DNA of 58,494 bases from Saprospiraceae bacterium (GTDB lineage Bacteria > Bacteroidota > Bacteroidia > Chitinophagales > Saprospiraceae), in the NCBI GenBank assembly GCA_024762995.1, contig JANTGI010000004.1:1-58494 (forward strand), in the 5' to 3' direction. Below the pieces are notes generated by a model, which saw nothing but the letters and a program-made list of their open reading frames with translations, had not been told where the DNA came from and ran no database searches. Below are positions 45,084 to 53,185 of this stretch, piece after piece. A program made the position numbers and the translations under genes. The first letter of the stretch is position 1. Every line of letters begins with the position of its first letter.

Positions 45084-46397
45084 ATGAAATCGAAAATTTT
45101 AATATTACTTCTTTTGGTTGCCGGCGGTCTTTTTGCGCAAGGCGGGAAAATAGCCCATAAAGGCTTGGTCACTCCTGTCCAAGGCCCAAGAGATAATACC
45201 GGGCAAATCTTCTTGAATACGCTTCTGTCTGACTTGAAGCCCGGAGATACCTTGCGGTTAAAACCCGGGTTTTACACAGGGCCGGCTACTATTGAAGTGC
45301 CGAATGTTGTTATTGACGGGCAAGGGAAGGCGACCATCGCAGGTATGAAAAATGAGTCGGTTATTGTCATTAAGGCAGATAGTGTGACCATCATGAATTG
45401 TGATATTATTGATTCAGGAGATTCGCCGGATAGGTTGGACGCAGGCGTGAAGATTAAGGAAGCCAATTATGTTCAAGTAATTAATAATAGATTTTCTGAA
45501 TGTCTAGTGGGTGTGGATTTGTTTAAATCCGATCACTGCCTATTAAGAAATAATGATATTACCTCTATTAAGTCTAAGTCGCTTGCGCTAAAAGGTGATG
45601 GTATTCGGCTATGGTATTCTAATTTTAATACTATAGAGTATAATTATTGGCACGAAGTCCGAGATATGGTGGTTTGGTATTCAGCGAATAATTCTTTTAA
45701 TGCGAATAAAGGAGAGCATGGTCGATATGGGATGCACTTTATGTACTCCCACGAAAACCGAATTTCATTTAGTGAATTTTCCAGCAATTCCGTCGGCATC
45801 TTTTTGATGTATAGTGAGAAAACGCTCGTCTCCAATAACTTAATTCAAAAAAATAACGGCACATCCGGTATGTGTATCGGGATGAAAGAAACGTCTTCTA
45901 ATCAGATTCTTGATAATCGCTTGTTGTATTCGGACAAAGGAATTCACTTTGATATTTCTCCACTGGTTCCCACCAAAGTCAATACCATTCAAGGCAATGA
46001 AATCGCTTTTTGCAATGAAGGGATGTATTTTCATTCAGATATTGAAGGCAATGATATTATCAGTAATTACTTTCATGATAATTTGACGCAAGTCTTTACC
46101 AACGGAAAAACGGCAAATAGAAATAAGTTTAGGGGTAACTACTGGGCTGATTATCAAGGGTTTGATAGGGATGGAGATAATGTCGGGGACATTCCTTACA
46201 AGTTGTATAGTTATAATGGGCACTTATGGGCTTTTAATGAGGACGTACGGTTTTATTTTGGGGCGCCCATTTTAGAAGTCTTGGATTTTCTGGAAAGGCT
46301 AGCTCCCTTCTCAAAGCCTAAGTTTATTCTAAAAGACCCAAAGCCCATTTACAAATGGAAAGATAAAGGCAAATTTCAAGTACTCACAAAAGAATAA
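45084..46397 (+). CDS. nosD: Nitrous oxide reductase maturation protein NosD
   Basis: A 437-residue periplasmic protein with signal ILILLLLVAGGLFAQ. The body is a right-handed parallel beta-helix of CASH repeats, seen as recurring asparagine-rich turns (NDITSIKSKSLALKGDGI, NTIEYNYWHEVRDMVVWY, NDIISNYFHDNLTQVF), and ending with NKFRGNYWADYQGFDRDGD, a stretch highly typical of NosD. NosD interacts with the NosFY ABC transporter and helps assemble the copper-sulfur cluster CuZ in the periplasm. Length matches family members. The ATG at 45084 is chosen over the earlier start at 45042 because the signal peptide starts there. nosG follows within 12 bases. Confidence 0.93.
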   Translation: MKSKILILLLLVAGGLFAQGGKIAHKGLVTPVQGPRDNTGQIFLNTLLSDLKPGDTLRLKPGFYTGPATIEVPNVVIDGQGKATIAGMKNESVIVIKADSVTIMNCDIIDSGDSPDRLDAGVKIKEANYVQVINNRFSECLVGVDLFKSDHCLLRNNDITSIKSKSLALKGDGIRLWYSNFNTIEYNYWHEVRDMVVWYSANNSFNANKGEHGRYGMHFMYSHENRISFSEFSSNSVGIFLMYSEKTLVSNNLIQKNNGTSGMCIGMKETSSNQILDNRLLYSDKGIHFDISPLVPTKVNTIQGNEIAFCNEGMYFHSDIEGNDIISNYFHDNLTQVFTNGKTANRNKFRGNYWADYQGFDRDGDNVGDIPYKLYSYNGHLWAFNEDVRFYFGAPILEVLDFLERLAPFSKPKFILKDPKPIYKWKDKGKFQVLTKE

Positions 46398-46408
46398 AAT
46401 CTGAAGCT

Positions 46409-47209
46409 ATGGCTAAGAAAGAGAAAGACAAAGAGTTAACACGCCGACAATTTCTTAGGTTTGGGATTGCGACGGCTATTGGTGTGGGTGCTGTCGGTGC
46501 AGGGATCACCTACTTGAGCACCAAGGATACGACCAACGGAGAAAATATGCTCCGACCGCCTGGTGCTATCGCTAATGATGATTTTATGTATGCCTGTATC
46601 AAGTGTGGATTATGCGTACAGATTTGTCCTATTGATGCAATTAAATTGGCGGATGTGACGCAGGGGTTGTCCTATGGAACGCCTTATTTAAATGTCAGAG
46701 AGCAAGCCTGTGATTTTTCGTGTGGAGCCATGCAATGTGTGGAGACTTGTCCGACGGCTGCCTTGGATTTTATTCAGTTCAAACGGGTTGGTGAAGCAGC
46801 CAATGCCAAATATGAGCAAGAGCATCCTAATGATCTTGATTATAATATTATCGCAGTTCAGCTCCCGGCTATGCATGCCCAAACACACATGGGCACGGCT
46901 GTACTAAACACAGATACCTGCCTTGCGGCCCAAGGCAAAGGCTTTAAAGGAGCGCCAAGGGATGCTAATTTTAAAGGAGTCTATGCTTCTCCGGAAGATG
47001 CCAAGAAAGGATTGGCGCCATATCCCGTGAATGAGCATCAATTTGACCGACCAATATGTGATATTTGTGTGACCGAATGTCCAATTGGAGAGACGGCGAT
47101 TATTGTTGAAAACAAAATTCCTAAAGTCTTAGACGGGTGTACGGGTTGTGGAGTTTGTGCCATGATTTGTCCGACAGAAGGGCCAAGTATCACCATTAAA
47201 AAAGCATAG
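46409..47209 (+). CDS. nosG: NosG: Tat-exported four-cluster ferredoxin (NapG-like)
   Basis: A 266-residue ferredoxin with a Tat signal (TRRQFLRFGIATAIGVGA, arginines 12-13). Four 4Fe-4S binding motifs are visible: CIKCGLCVQICP (C63, C66, C69, C73), CDFSCGAMQCVETCP, CDICVTECP and CTGCGVCAMICP. It resembles NapG and is typical of clade II nos clusters. It would sit on the periplasmic face of the membrane and pass electrons from quinol with the integral membrane ferredoxin NosH, which starts two bases after its stop. Gene order nosD-nosG-nosH matches other clade II clusters. Confidence 0.9.
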   Translation: MAKKEKDKELTRRQFLRFGIATAIGVGAVGAGITYLSTKDTTNGENMLRPPGAIANDDFMYACIKCGLCVQICPIDAIKLADVTQGLSYGTPYLNVREQACDFSCGAMQCVETCPTAALDFIQFKRVGEAANAKYEQEHPNDLDYNIIAVQLPAMHAQTHMGTAVLNTDTCLAAQGKGFKGAPRDANFKGVYASPEDAKKGLAPYPVNEHQFDRPICDICVTECPIGETAIIVENKIPKVLDGCTGCGVCAMICPTEGPSITIKKA

Positions 47210-47211
47210 TC

Positions 47212-48153
47212 ATGTTGTTTAACAAAAAGAAGAGAACGGAGCAGCCACTACCCGCTAAGCGTAGAGAAGATATGCCAAATGTACGGGAAGGCCTTACTTT
47301 TAAGCAATGGAAAGCCAAACATGCGCCTACTCATAAGTGGCGCAACAAGCGCTGGGCGGTACTACTAACCTTAAATACCTTGTTTTGGGCATCTTTTGCT
47401 TTTGATATTAGTGTATTGGAAGGTTCTTTGAGCGGGTCGCGGTTTTTTGGAATTTACTTGATGGATTTGTTCAATTCCCTTCAACAGATTTTTATTAGAA
47501 CTAGGACCGGGAATTTTGGCATGTTGACAACTAATTTCTTTATAGGAATTGGAGTCATCGCAACTTTTTATTTCTTGGCAGGTGGTCGAACTTTTTGTTC
47601 TTGGGTATGTCCTTATCATTTCCTTGCGGAAAATGCAGAAAAATTGCATAATTGGCTAGTGAAGAAAAAGAAAGTTAAAGAACATAGTTATGCTGTTGGT
47701 GTTAAATATGTCGCTTTTGCGATGTTTTTGCTTTTAGCGTTTTTTACTAAGCAATTGGTCTTTGAAGATATGAATCCGGTGGGTATTATTTCTCGATCAA
47801 TCATTTATGGCCCAAGTTTGTTATTATTGTGGGTATTAGGTTTGTTGTTGTTCGAGATATTTCACACAAAGCGCTTTTGGTGTAGATATGTCTGCCCAAT
47901 GGGTGTTACTTATAGTGCCATTGGAAAATATTCACCTACGGCCATTAAGTTTGATTTGGATAAATGTGGTCACTGTAGAGATTGTCAAGATGTTTGCTTG
48001 GTGCCGCATGAATTATGGTTTGTCAAACGAGGAGAAGCAACGAAAGAAGTACATTATGCCGGAGCGGATTGTACAAGATGTGGATTGTGTGTGGATACTT
48101 GTTATGGCGGTGCGTTGAAGATTACGGTGAAAGGAGTTGATAGTTTGTTGTAG
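47212..48153 (+). CDS. nosH: NosH: membrane polyferredoxin (NapH-like)
   Basis: A 313-residue protein with about four membrane helices (including FFIGIGVIATFYFLAGG and LLLLWVLGLLLFEIF). It has the NapH-type cytoplasmic motifs CSWVC (C129, C133) and CRYVCP (C224, C228), and a C-terminal two-cluster ferredoxin domain with CGHCRDCQDVC (C252, C255, C258, C262) and CTRCGLCVDTC (C287, C290, C293, C297). It probably takes electrons from menaquinol and passes them to NosG. In several clade II clusters one or two cytochrome genes (nosC1, nosC2) lie beside nosG/nosH. None is present here, and instead NosZ carries its own cytochrome domains. Confidence 0.9.
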   Translation: MLFNKKKRTEQPLPAKRREDMPNVREGLTFKQWKAKHAPTHKWRNKRWAVLLTLNTLFWASFAFDISVLEGSLSGSRFFGIYLMDLFNSLQQIFIRTRTGNFGMLTTNFFIGIGVIATFYFLAGGRTFCSWVCPYHFLAENAEKLHNWLVKKKKVKEHSYAVGVKYVAFAMFLLLAFFTKQLVFEDMNPVGIISRSIIYGPSLLLLWVLGLLLFEIFHTKRFWCRYVCPMGVTYSAIGKYSPTAIKFDLDKCGHCRDCQDVCLVPHELWFVKRGEATKEVHYAGADCTRCGLCVDTCYGGALKITVKGVDSLL

Positions 48154-48745
48154 TTTTGGGAGAGAGTTTAGGAGTTTGCCTGCCTACCGCTTCGCTTTTA
48201 CGGCGTCAGGCAGGTTTAGAAGTTGGTTCACTCACTTCGCATCGTTAGTTAAGAAAGTTGAATTGTTCGCACAAAGTGGATCGGTAAGCTCGGAGCTTGC
48301 CTTCCGATGAATATCGGATAGGCTTGCGGAGAGATTGCTGAGCCAAACTGTTCGCACAAATATTTGATGAAAGTAGATTGGTGATGAGTGATGAATGAGG
48401 AATGATGAATGATGAATATCGAATGATGAATGATGAAGTGGTGCCGGCGAGAAGGAATGATGAGTGATGAATGACGAATATCGAATGATGAATGATGAAG
48501 TGGTGCCGGCGAGAAGGAATGATGAATGATGAATGACGAATGATGAATGACGAATGATGAATATCGAATGATGAATGAAGTGCTGGAATGAAGTAGTATG
48601 TAAGTCGCTGCGGAAGCACCAAAGGGCGTAGCCCGAACCAAAGACCAACAGCGACGCAGGAGCGCACCAAAGACCAAAGACCAAAGCGGCGCAGGAGCGC
48701 ACCAAAGACCAAAACGACTAGGGCGCAGCCCGTCAAAAGAGAAAA
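48154..48745. repeat. Repeat-filled gap inside the nos cluster
   Basis: A 592-bp gap with no gene. From about 48380 to 48590 it is built of GAATGAT-type heptamers. A 62-bp unit (48416-48477) is duplicated in tandem at 48478-48539 with one mismatch; each unit includes GTGGTGCCGGCGAGAAGG. From 48640 to 48735 a second array repeats CAAAGACC and GCAGGAGCGCACC. A hairpin CCTGCC/GGCAGG lies at 48179-48214. In three frames the first array reads as His/Ser/Phe-rich peptides, which are artefacts of the repeat. Confidence 0.8.
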
Positions 48746-49396
48746 ATGGAACAGAAAACAATTATTAAAATCAATCACCTGACTAAGCCCTTCAAAAAGG
48801 TAAAAGTGATTGAAGACTTGAGTCACACGTTTTATGCGGGTGAACGGATTGCGCTCGTGGGGCAAAATGGAGCGGGGAAGACCACGCTAATTCGCTGTAT
48901 ATTAGGGCTTTATCGCTTTGAAGGAAACCTGGAAGTATTAGGGATGGATCCACGCACCAAGCGAGAAGAGATATTGAAATATGTGGGGTTTGTGCCACAA
49001 ATTCCGCCGCCGATAAAAATGACCGTTGCCGAAATGCTAGAATTTTTTTCGGCGGTAACCCATACAGATAAACAGTTGTTTTTGGATATCGCCAAAAGAT
49101 TAGGTTTGGATGTAATGTCAAATCTGAATAAGCCATTTTTGAAGCTGTCTGGCGGTATGAAACAAAAATTATTAGTTGCTTTTGCCTTAGGTCGTAAGCC
49201 CAAAGTATTATTATTGGATGAGCCATCGGCCAATTTAGATCCCAAGGCGCGAGCAGCATTGTTTGAATTATTGCACGAAGTTGATAAAGATGTATTGATG
49301 ATAATCAGTAGTCATAGAATTGATGAAGTGGAAGGTTTGGTCAATCGGTTAGTGGAGATGGATTTAGGGAAAATTGTTGTGAATCAATCGGTGTGA
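48746..49396 (+). CDS. nosF: NosF: ABC transporter ATPase for CuZ assembly
   Basis: A 216-residue ABC ATPase: Walker A GQNGAGKTT (about 39-47), the Q-loop region VGFVPQIPP, signature LSGGMKQK, Walker B LLLDEPSANLD and the H-loop SSHRIDE. It works with the permease NosY and periplasmic NosD to deliver a sulfur species needed for CuZ biogenesis. It is shorter than Pseudomonas NosF (~300 residues), because it lacks the C-terminal extension. The cluster order here is nosF-nosL-nosY, with nosL placed between the ATPase and the permease. It is separated from nosH by a repeat-filled gap. Confidence 0.92.
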   Translation: MEQKTIIKINHLTKPFKKVKVIEDLSHTFYAGERIALVGQNGAGKTTLIRCILGLYRFEGNLEVLGMDPRTKREEILKYVGFVPQIPPPIKMTVAEMLEFFSAVTHTDKQLFLDIAKRLGLDVMSNLNKPFLKLSGGMKQKLLVAFALGRKPKVLLLDEPSANLDPKARAALFELLHEVDKDVLMIISSHRIDEVEGLVNRLVEMDLGKIVVNQSV

Positions 49397-49406
49397 TGGT
49401 GATGGC

Positions 49407-49434
49407 GTAGAGACAAGGCATGCCTTGTCTGTAC
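49407..49434. repeat. Dispersed palindrome, copy 5 (inside nos cluster)
   Basis: GTAGAGACAAGGC and GCCTTGTCTGTAC pair with one mismatch around AT, 11 bp after the nosF stop. Confidence 0.75.
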
Positions 49435-49439
49435 TTGCG

Positions 49440-49472
49440 CCATTCGCATGCCATTCGCATGCCATTCGCATG
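49440..49472. repeat. Three perfect copies of an 11-bp tandem repeat
   Basis: CCATTCGCATG is repeated three times head to tail immediately upstream of nosL. Confidence 0.85.
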
Positions 49473-49496
49473 TGAATAATGCAAATTGAAAAAAAA

Positions 49497-49982
49497 ATGA
49501 AAATGAGAAAGATGTTATTAATTGGGTGGGTGTTAATTTTAGCCTCCTGCAATTCAAAGGTGGATTACAGTCCACGAAAGATTAATTTTGATCGAGATGC
49601 CTGTTTTGTTTGTAATATGGGCCTGACGGATCAGCGATATAATGTTCAGGCCATCAATAAATATGGTGAAGTACGATGGTACGATGATATTGGTTGTTTG
49701 GCGGAAGACATTCGAGGAGAAGGTTGGAAAAAGTGGGATGGAGAGACAGCCGTTATTTGGATTGGTGACGCATCCAAAGGTAATGTGCCATCTAATTGGA
49801 TTGATGCCAAAAAAGCCTACTACACCTATGGTGAGCATACGCCCATGGGTTATGGATATTCAGCGCATGAAGCCAAACCGGATGGAGAGTATTTTGATTA
49901 TTTGACAACGCTAAAACGAATTAATGAAGGCAAAACCATGCGGGAAAAATTTGTGAAAGAAAAGAAAATGTTGAATCACTGA
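49497..49982 (+). CDS. nosL: NosL: copper-binding lipoprotein
   Basis: A 161-residue lipoprotein with signal LLIGWVLILASC. The NosL domain follows with the metal-binding motif CFVCNMGL, in which the cysteines and methionine match the Cu(I)-binding CxxCxM core of the family, and WYDDIGCLAEDI and PMGYGYSAHEA downstream. NosL is thought to pass Cu(I) to apo-NosZ during assembly. In-frame ATGs at 49497 and 49503 are both suitable; an earlier start at 49479 would extend into a repeat. nosY follows after 79 bp. Confidence 0.88.
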   Translation: MKMRKMLLIGWVLILASCNSKVDYSPRKINFDRDACFVCNMGLTDQRYNVQAINKYGEVRWYDDIGCLAEDIRGEGWKKWDGETAVIWIGDASKGNVPSNWIDAKKAYYTYGEHTPMGYGYSAHEAKPDGEYFDYLTTLKRINEGKTMREKFVKEKKMLNH

Positions 49983-50061
49983 TAATAAGGTCAAGGGTGA
50001 AAGGTCAAAGGTGAAGTGTGCCTTTTAGCCTTCGCCTTTAAGCCCTAATAATCCAAAAGAA

Positions 50062-50898
50062 ATGAGCAGTATAACAAGTATAAAACAAATCGTCAGCACC
50101 GATATTCGGCAAAATCTTCGATCGAGGTGGTTTTGGGCATATAGTGCATTGTTTGGCGGATTCGTGGCGGTCATGTTTGCGTCAGGAATTACTGAGTCGC
50201 AGATAATAGGTTTTGTCGGCTTAAGCCGAATGATGGTGACTTTTATGCAGGTGTCCATGGTAATATTGCCGATTTATGTATTGATTTCGACTGTGCGTTC
50301 GGTGGTTGGAGATCGGGAGAATAGTGTGATGGAGTATATTTTATCCTTGCCGATTTCCTTTACAGGGTATTTTTGGGGGAAGTTGATTGGTCGATTTTTT
50401 GTCATTTATGTGCCGGTGATATTAGCATTATTTGCGGCAACGATTTGGGCGACGATTACGAATGTGGACGTGCCATGGGATTTATTTTTTCTTTATAGTG
50501 CGTTATTAGGTTCGATGGTGTTTTTCTTCTTGGGGCTGAGTATGTTTATTTCCACTGTAGCACGAAGTCAAGATATAGCGGTGAGCACGGCCTTTGTGAT
50601 TTGGTTATTTTTGGTTGCTTTTTTGGATTTGATATTGATGGGAGTGATGCTCAAGATGCGCGGAGATGCTTCTTGGATAATTGGTTTGGGGATGTTGAAT
50701 CCACTGCAAGTTTTTAGGACCGGGTCGATTATTTTATTTGATCCGGAGCTGACGGTGATGGGGCCGGCATCCTACTACATCTTGGATACGGTGAATAGAA
50801 ATGTATTTATTGTTTTCTCAATTTTATATCCATTAGTGTTGGGATTTGTTTTCGCTATTTTGGGCAACCGGTATTTTAATCGCCATGATGTGGTTTAA
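50062..50898 (+). CDS. nosY: NosY: ABC transporter permease
   Basis: A 278-residue inner-membrane permease of the ABC-2 type with six predicted helices. Recognisable segments include WFWAYSALFGGFVAVMFASG, RSVVGDRENSVMEYILSLPI (the cytoplasmic coupling-helix region typical of NosY), SMVFFFLGLSMFISTVARS and the conserved GLGMLNPLQVFRTGSI. Together with NosF it forms the transporter that supports CuZ assembly, with NosD docking from the periplasm. The position after nosL and the length are normal. A pentapeptide-repeat lipoprotein gene begins 11 bp after its stop. Confidence 0.92.
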   Translation: MSSITSIKQIVSTDIRQNLRSRWFWAYSALFGGFVAVMFASGITESQIIGFVGLSRMMVTFMQVSMVILPIYVLISTVRSVVGDRENSVMEYILSLPISFTGYFWGKLIGRFFVIYVPVILALFAATIWATITNVDVPWDLFFLYSALLGSMVFFFLGLSMFISTVARSQDIAVSTAFVIWLFLVAFLDLILMGVMLKMRGDASWIIGLGMLNPLQVFRTGSIILFDPELTVMGPASYYILDTVNRNVFIVFSILYPLVLGFVFAILGNRYFNRHDVV

Positions 50899-50909
50899 AT
50901 AAAAGAAAC

Positions 50910-51836
50910 ATGAAGAATTTAAAATATTACTTTTTAATATGGACGTCATTATTGTTTTTCGCTTGCGCAAAAAATAATGGTGCAGGAAGTGTGGCAGAGA
51001 GTGATATTCCGGATACGACTAATATTCCGGAGTTGATTAACTTCTTGGAAGACAATCAGTTAGAAGCCATAATTAATGATGAGTTGCCCTTGCGGAATGG
51101 AAAGCCGAGACCGACAGGTATAAAAGCTGTTCCCCAGCCGGGAGATGACTTCAGGCGCGGGCAATTGGATGAAATATACTGGCCGAGAGAAAAGGTCTAT
51201 GAAAGTGATTTTCGTGGAGCATCTATTCGTTCCGGTCGATGTCAAGGAAGTGATTTTCATGGTACGGATTTTAGGACGGCGGATATACGGTGGACGATAT
51301 TTGATGATTCGGATATGAGTGGAATTAATTTTAATCAAAGCCGGTTGTTTCACGTTCATGTCAATGGAGCAAATTTGGACAAGAGTACATTTCGCGGCGC
51401 CAATATGTTTGGGATGGAAGGGCATTTTGCAAAGATGAGAAATTGTGATTTTACAGGTGCGTTGATGAAGGATTCGGAATTTGTGGAAGCGGACTTTACA
51501 GGATCTACCGGTGTAAAAGCAAAATTATTCCGAGCGGTATTGAAGGACTCTAAAGTAGATAGTTGTGATTTTTCTTTTTCTGATTTTACGGGAGCTGGAC
51601 TGGAAGGGTCTAGTTTTATCGGCACCAAATTAATTGGTTGTAACTTCCAAGGAGGGCATTTGCAAGGGGCTGATTTTAGTGGGGCGGACTTGAGAGATTG
51701 TAATTTCTTTGGGACAGAATTTGAAGGAACTAATTTTAAAGGAGCCACAAATATACCTAAATCCATCCAAGGATTTATTGACGATAAAGGAATGGCAACG
51801 GGTATTTGGCAAGACGCCGGACGAGTGTCTTATTGA
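50910..51836 (+). CDS. Pentapeptide-repeat lipoprotein in the nos operon
   Basis: A 308-residue lipoprotein (WTSLLFFAC lipobox). From about residue 90 to 290 it is built of pentapeptide repeats of the A(D/N)LxX type, for example SDFHGTDFRTADIRW, GANLDKSTFRGANMFG and GADFSGADLRDCNFFGTEF. These form a right-handed quadrilateral beta-helix. Pentapeptide proteins usually act as scaffolds or protein mimics. This one begins 11 bp after nosY and is in the same transcript as far as can be seen, so a link to NosZ assembly or anchoring is inferred. Another lipoprotein function cannot be excluded. Confidence 0.72.
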   Translation: MKNLKYYFLIWTSLLFFACAKNNGAGSVAESDIPDTTNIPELINFLEDNQLEAIINDELPLRNGKPRPTGIKAVPQPGDDFRRGQLDEIYWPREKVYESDFRGASIRSGRCQGSDFHGTDFRTADIRWTIFDDSDMSGINFNQSRLFHVHVNGANLDKSTFRGANMFGMEGHFAKMRNCDFTGALMKDSEFVEADFTGSTGVKAKLFRAVLKDSKVDSCDFSFSDFTGAGLEGSSFIGTKLIGCNFQGGHLQGADFSGADLRDCNFFGTEFEGTNFKGATNIPKSIQGFIDDKGMATGIWQDAGRVSY

Positions 51837-51891
51837 TGATTCTGCTGTAAAAGTCCATCTGGGAAGATTGCTTTTGGGAAAATCTGTTAAA

Positions 51892-51980
51892 TTGTTCAAC
51901 TGTGCAATTGTTCAACTGATTTTTGTAACTAATTGATTATCAATTTCTTTTAACAGATTAACGATTGCACGATTGAACAA
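51892..51980. repeat. ~90-bp imperfect palindrome
   Basis: A near-symmetric hairpin: TTGTTCAACTGTGCAATTGTT on the left pairs with AACGATTGCACGATTGAACAA on the right, centred on a perfect 15-bp palindrome AATTGATTATCAATT (51931-51945). It lies between the pentapeptide gene and the PAS gene, where it could end the nos transcript or act as an operator. Confidence 0.75.
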
Positions 51981-52062
51981 AACAAAAAAAAAACAGCGAA
52001 CGAAACAAAATTTGGCGAACAAGCGAACTATCGACTTTTTGATTAAATAAAAACCACCAATT

Positions 52063-52680
52063 ATGAAAATCTTAAACAAATCCAACCGACCACAACCCAT
52101 TGATGAAGAAGTTGTTGTGCCTAAAGATGATGTGCTAATTAGCGTAACAGACCCTAAGGGAATTATTATAGATGCCAATGATATTTTTGTGAAAATATCC
52201 GGTTATTCTAAGGAAGAATTGATCGGAGCCAATCACAATTTGATTCGCCACCCGGATATGCCAAGAGTGATGTTTAAGGTTGTGTGGGATCATATCAAGG
52301 ATCGGGAGAATATCATGGCTGTTGTTAAGAATTTGAGCAAAGATGGAAGGTATTACTGGGTGATTACGGATTTTATTACGGAAGTAGATGCAGATCGGAA
52401 TGTGGTCAATTATACGGCCTATCGTCGTGCGCCCAAAGATTGTATATTAAGGACGATTGTTCCAATGTACAAGGCTTTGAAAGCCATCGAAGATTTTGCT
52501 GGGATGGAAGCAGCAGAACATTTTTTGACGGATTTTCTCGAAAGACGTGGAGAGTCGTATGATGATTTTGTGGAGCACCTAATAGTAAATACTTGCGAGA
52601 AAGAAGACATTAAAAAAGCATATCAAGCAGGGTCGGATGCCGAGAAAAAAGGCTTTTTTAATCGCTTTTTTGGTATATAA
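52063..52680 (+). CDS. Stand-alone Aer-like PAS domain protein
   Basis: A 205-residue cytoplasmic protein with one PAS domain (about 15-130). The block VTDPKGIIIDANDIFVKISGY with EELIGANHNLIRHPDMPR and VMFKVVWDHIKDRENI closely resembles the PAS domain of the aerotaxis receptor Aer, which binds FAD and senses redox state. KDGRYYWVITDFITEVD completes it. There is no HAMP, kinase or methyl-accepting domain after the PAS fold, only a helical tail. It may be a soluble redox/oxygen sensor for the neighbouring Rrf2 regulator or for the nos genes. Cofactor (FAD or heme) is not settled by sequence alone. Confidence 0.8.
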   Translation: MKILNKSNRPQPIDEEVVVPKDDVLISVTDPKGIIIDANDIFVKISGYSKEELIGANHNLIRHPDMPRVMFKVVWDHIKDRENIMAVVKNLSKDGRYYWVITDFITEVDADRNVVNYTAYRRAPKDCILRTIVPMYKALKAIEDFAGMEAAEHFLTDFLERRGESYDDFVEHLIVNTCEKEDIKKAYQAGSDAEKKGFFNRFFGI

Positions 52681-52716
52681 CCATTTTTTTAATCACTTGA
52701 ATCAATACACTAATTT

Positions 52717-53133
52717 ATGTTTTCAAATGCGACTAAGTATGCCATACGTACAGTCTTATTCATAGCAGATAAAAAAGATGAAGAAAAGAAGAGTAAGGTT
52801 TCTGATATTGCCAAGGAATTAGCTATTCCAAAGCCTTTTTTAAGTAAGATATTACAAAAGCTAGCAAAAGCGAACTTGGTGTCCTCTTCTAAAGGTCGGG
52901 GTGGTGGTTTTTATATGACTGAAGAGAATCTGCAAAAGACATTGTTGGATATTATTGTTTGTATTGATGGTTCTAATGTTTTGAATGAATGTATTTTGGG
53001 GCAACCCACGTGCTCAGATGATAATCCTTGCCCTTTGCATAAGTATTATATAGATATTAAGAGAGATTTAGAAACTGTTATTTCGAAAGCGTCTGTCGGT
53101 AATTTAGCTATTGACCTAAAACAAACTGTTTAG
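52717..53133 (+). CDS. Rrf2-family transcriptional regulator with Fe-S cysteines
   Basis: A 138-residue winged-helix regulator of the Rrf2 family: KYAIRTVLFIADK, then the recognition helix KPFLSKILQKLAKANLVSS and wing KGRGGGFYM. Three cysteines at 92, 99 and 105 (CILGQPTC and NPCPL) match the spacing of IscR/NsrR closely (92, 98, 104 in IscR), so an Fe-S cluster is likely. NsrR-type members respond to nitric oxide and IscR-type members to Fe-S status. The location at the end of the nos island, 37 bp after the PAS gene, suggests control of N2O respiration by NO or oxygen. The exact signal is inferred. Confidence 0.85.
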   Translation: MFSNATKYAIRTVLFIADKKDEEKKSKVSDIAKELAIPKPFLSKILQKLAKANLVSSSKGRGGGFYMTEENLQKTLLDIIVCIDGSNVLNECILGQPTCSDDNPCPLHKYYIDIKRDLETVISKASVGNLAIDLKQTV

Positions 53134-53185
53134 ATTGAATTACATTTTTTTTCAAAACATGGAATCAAAAATAGCGACTCCTAAA

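Noticed and set aside
48380-48590. A CRISPR array inside the nos cluster
   Set aside because: Direct heptamer and 62-bp tandem repeats without spacers of constant size; no cas genes.
48232-48865. His/Ser/Phe-rich reading frames on the minus strand in three frames
   Set aside because: They are translations of GAATGAT-type repeats. Three overlapping frames give the same style of peptide, and none has a start context or family match.
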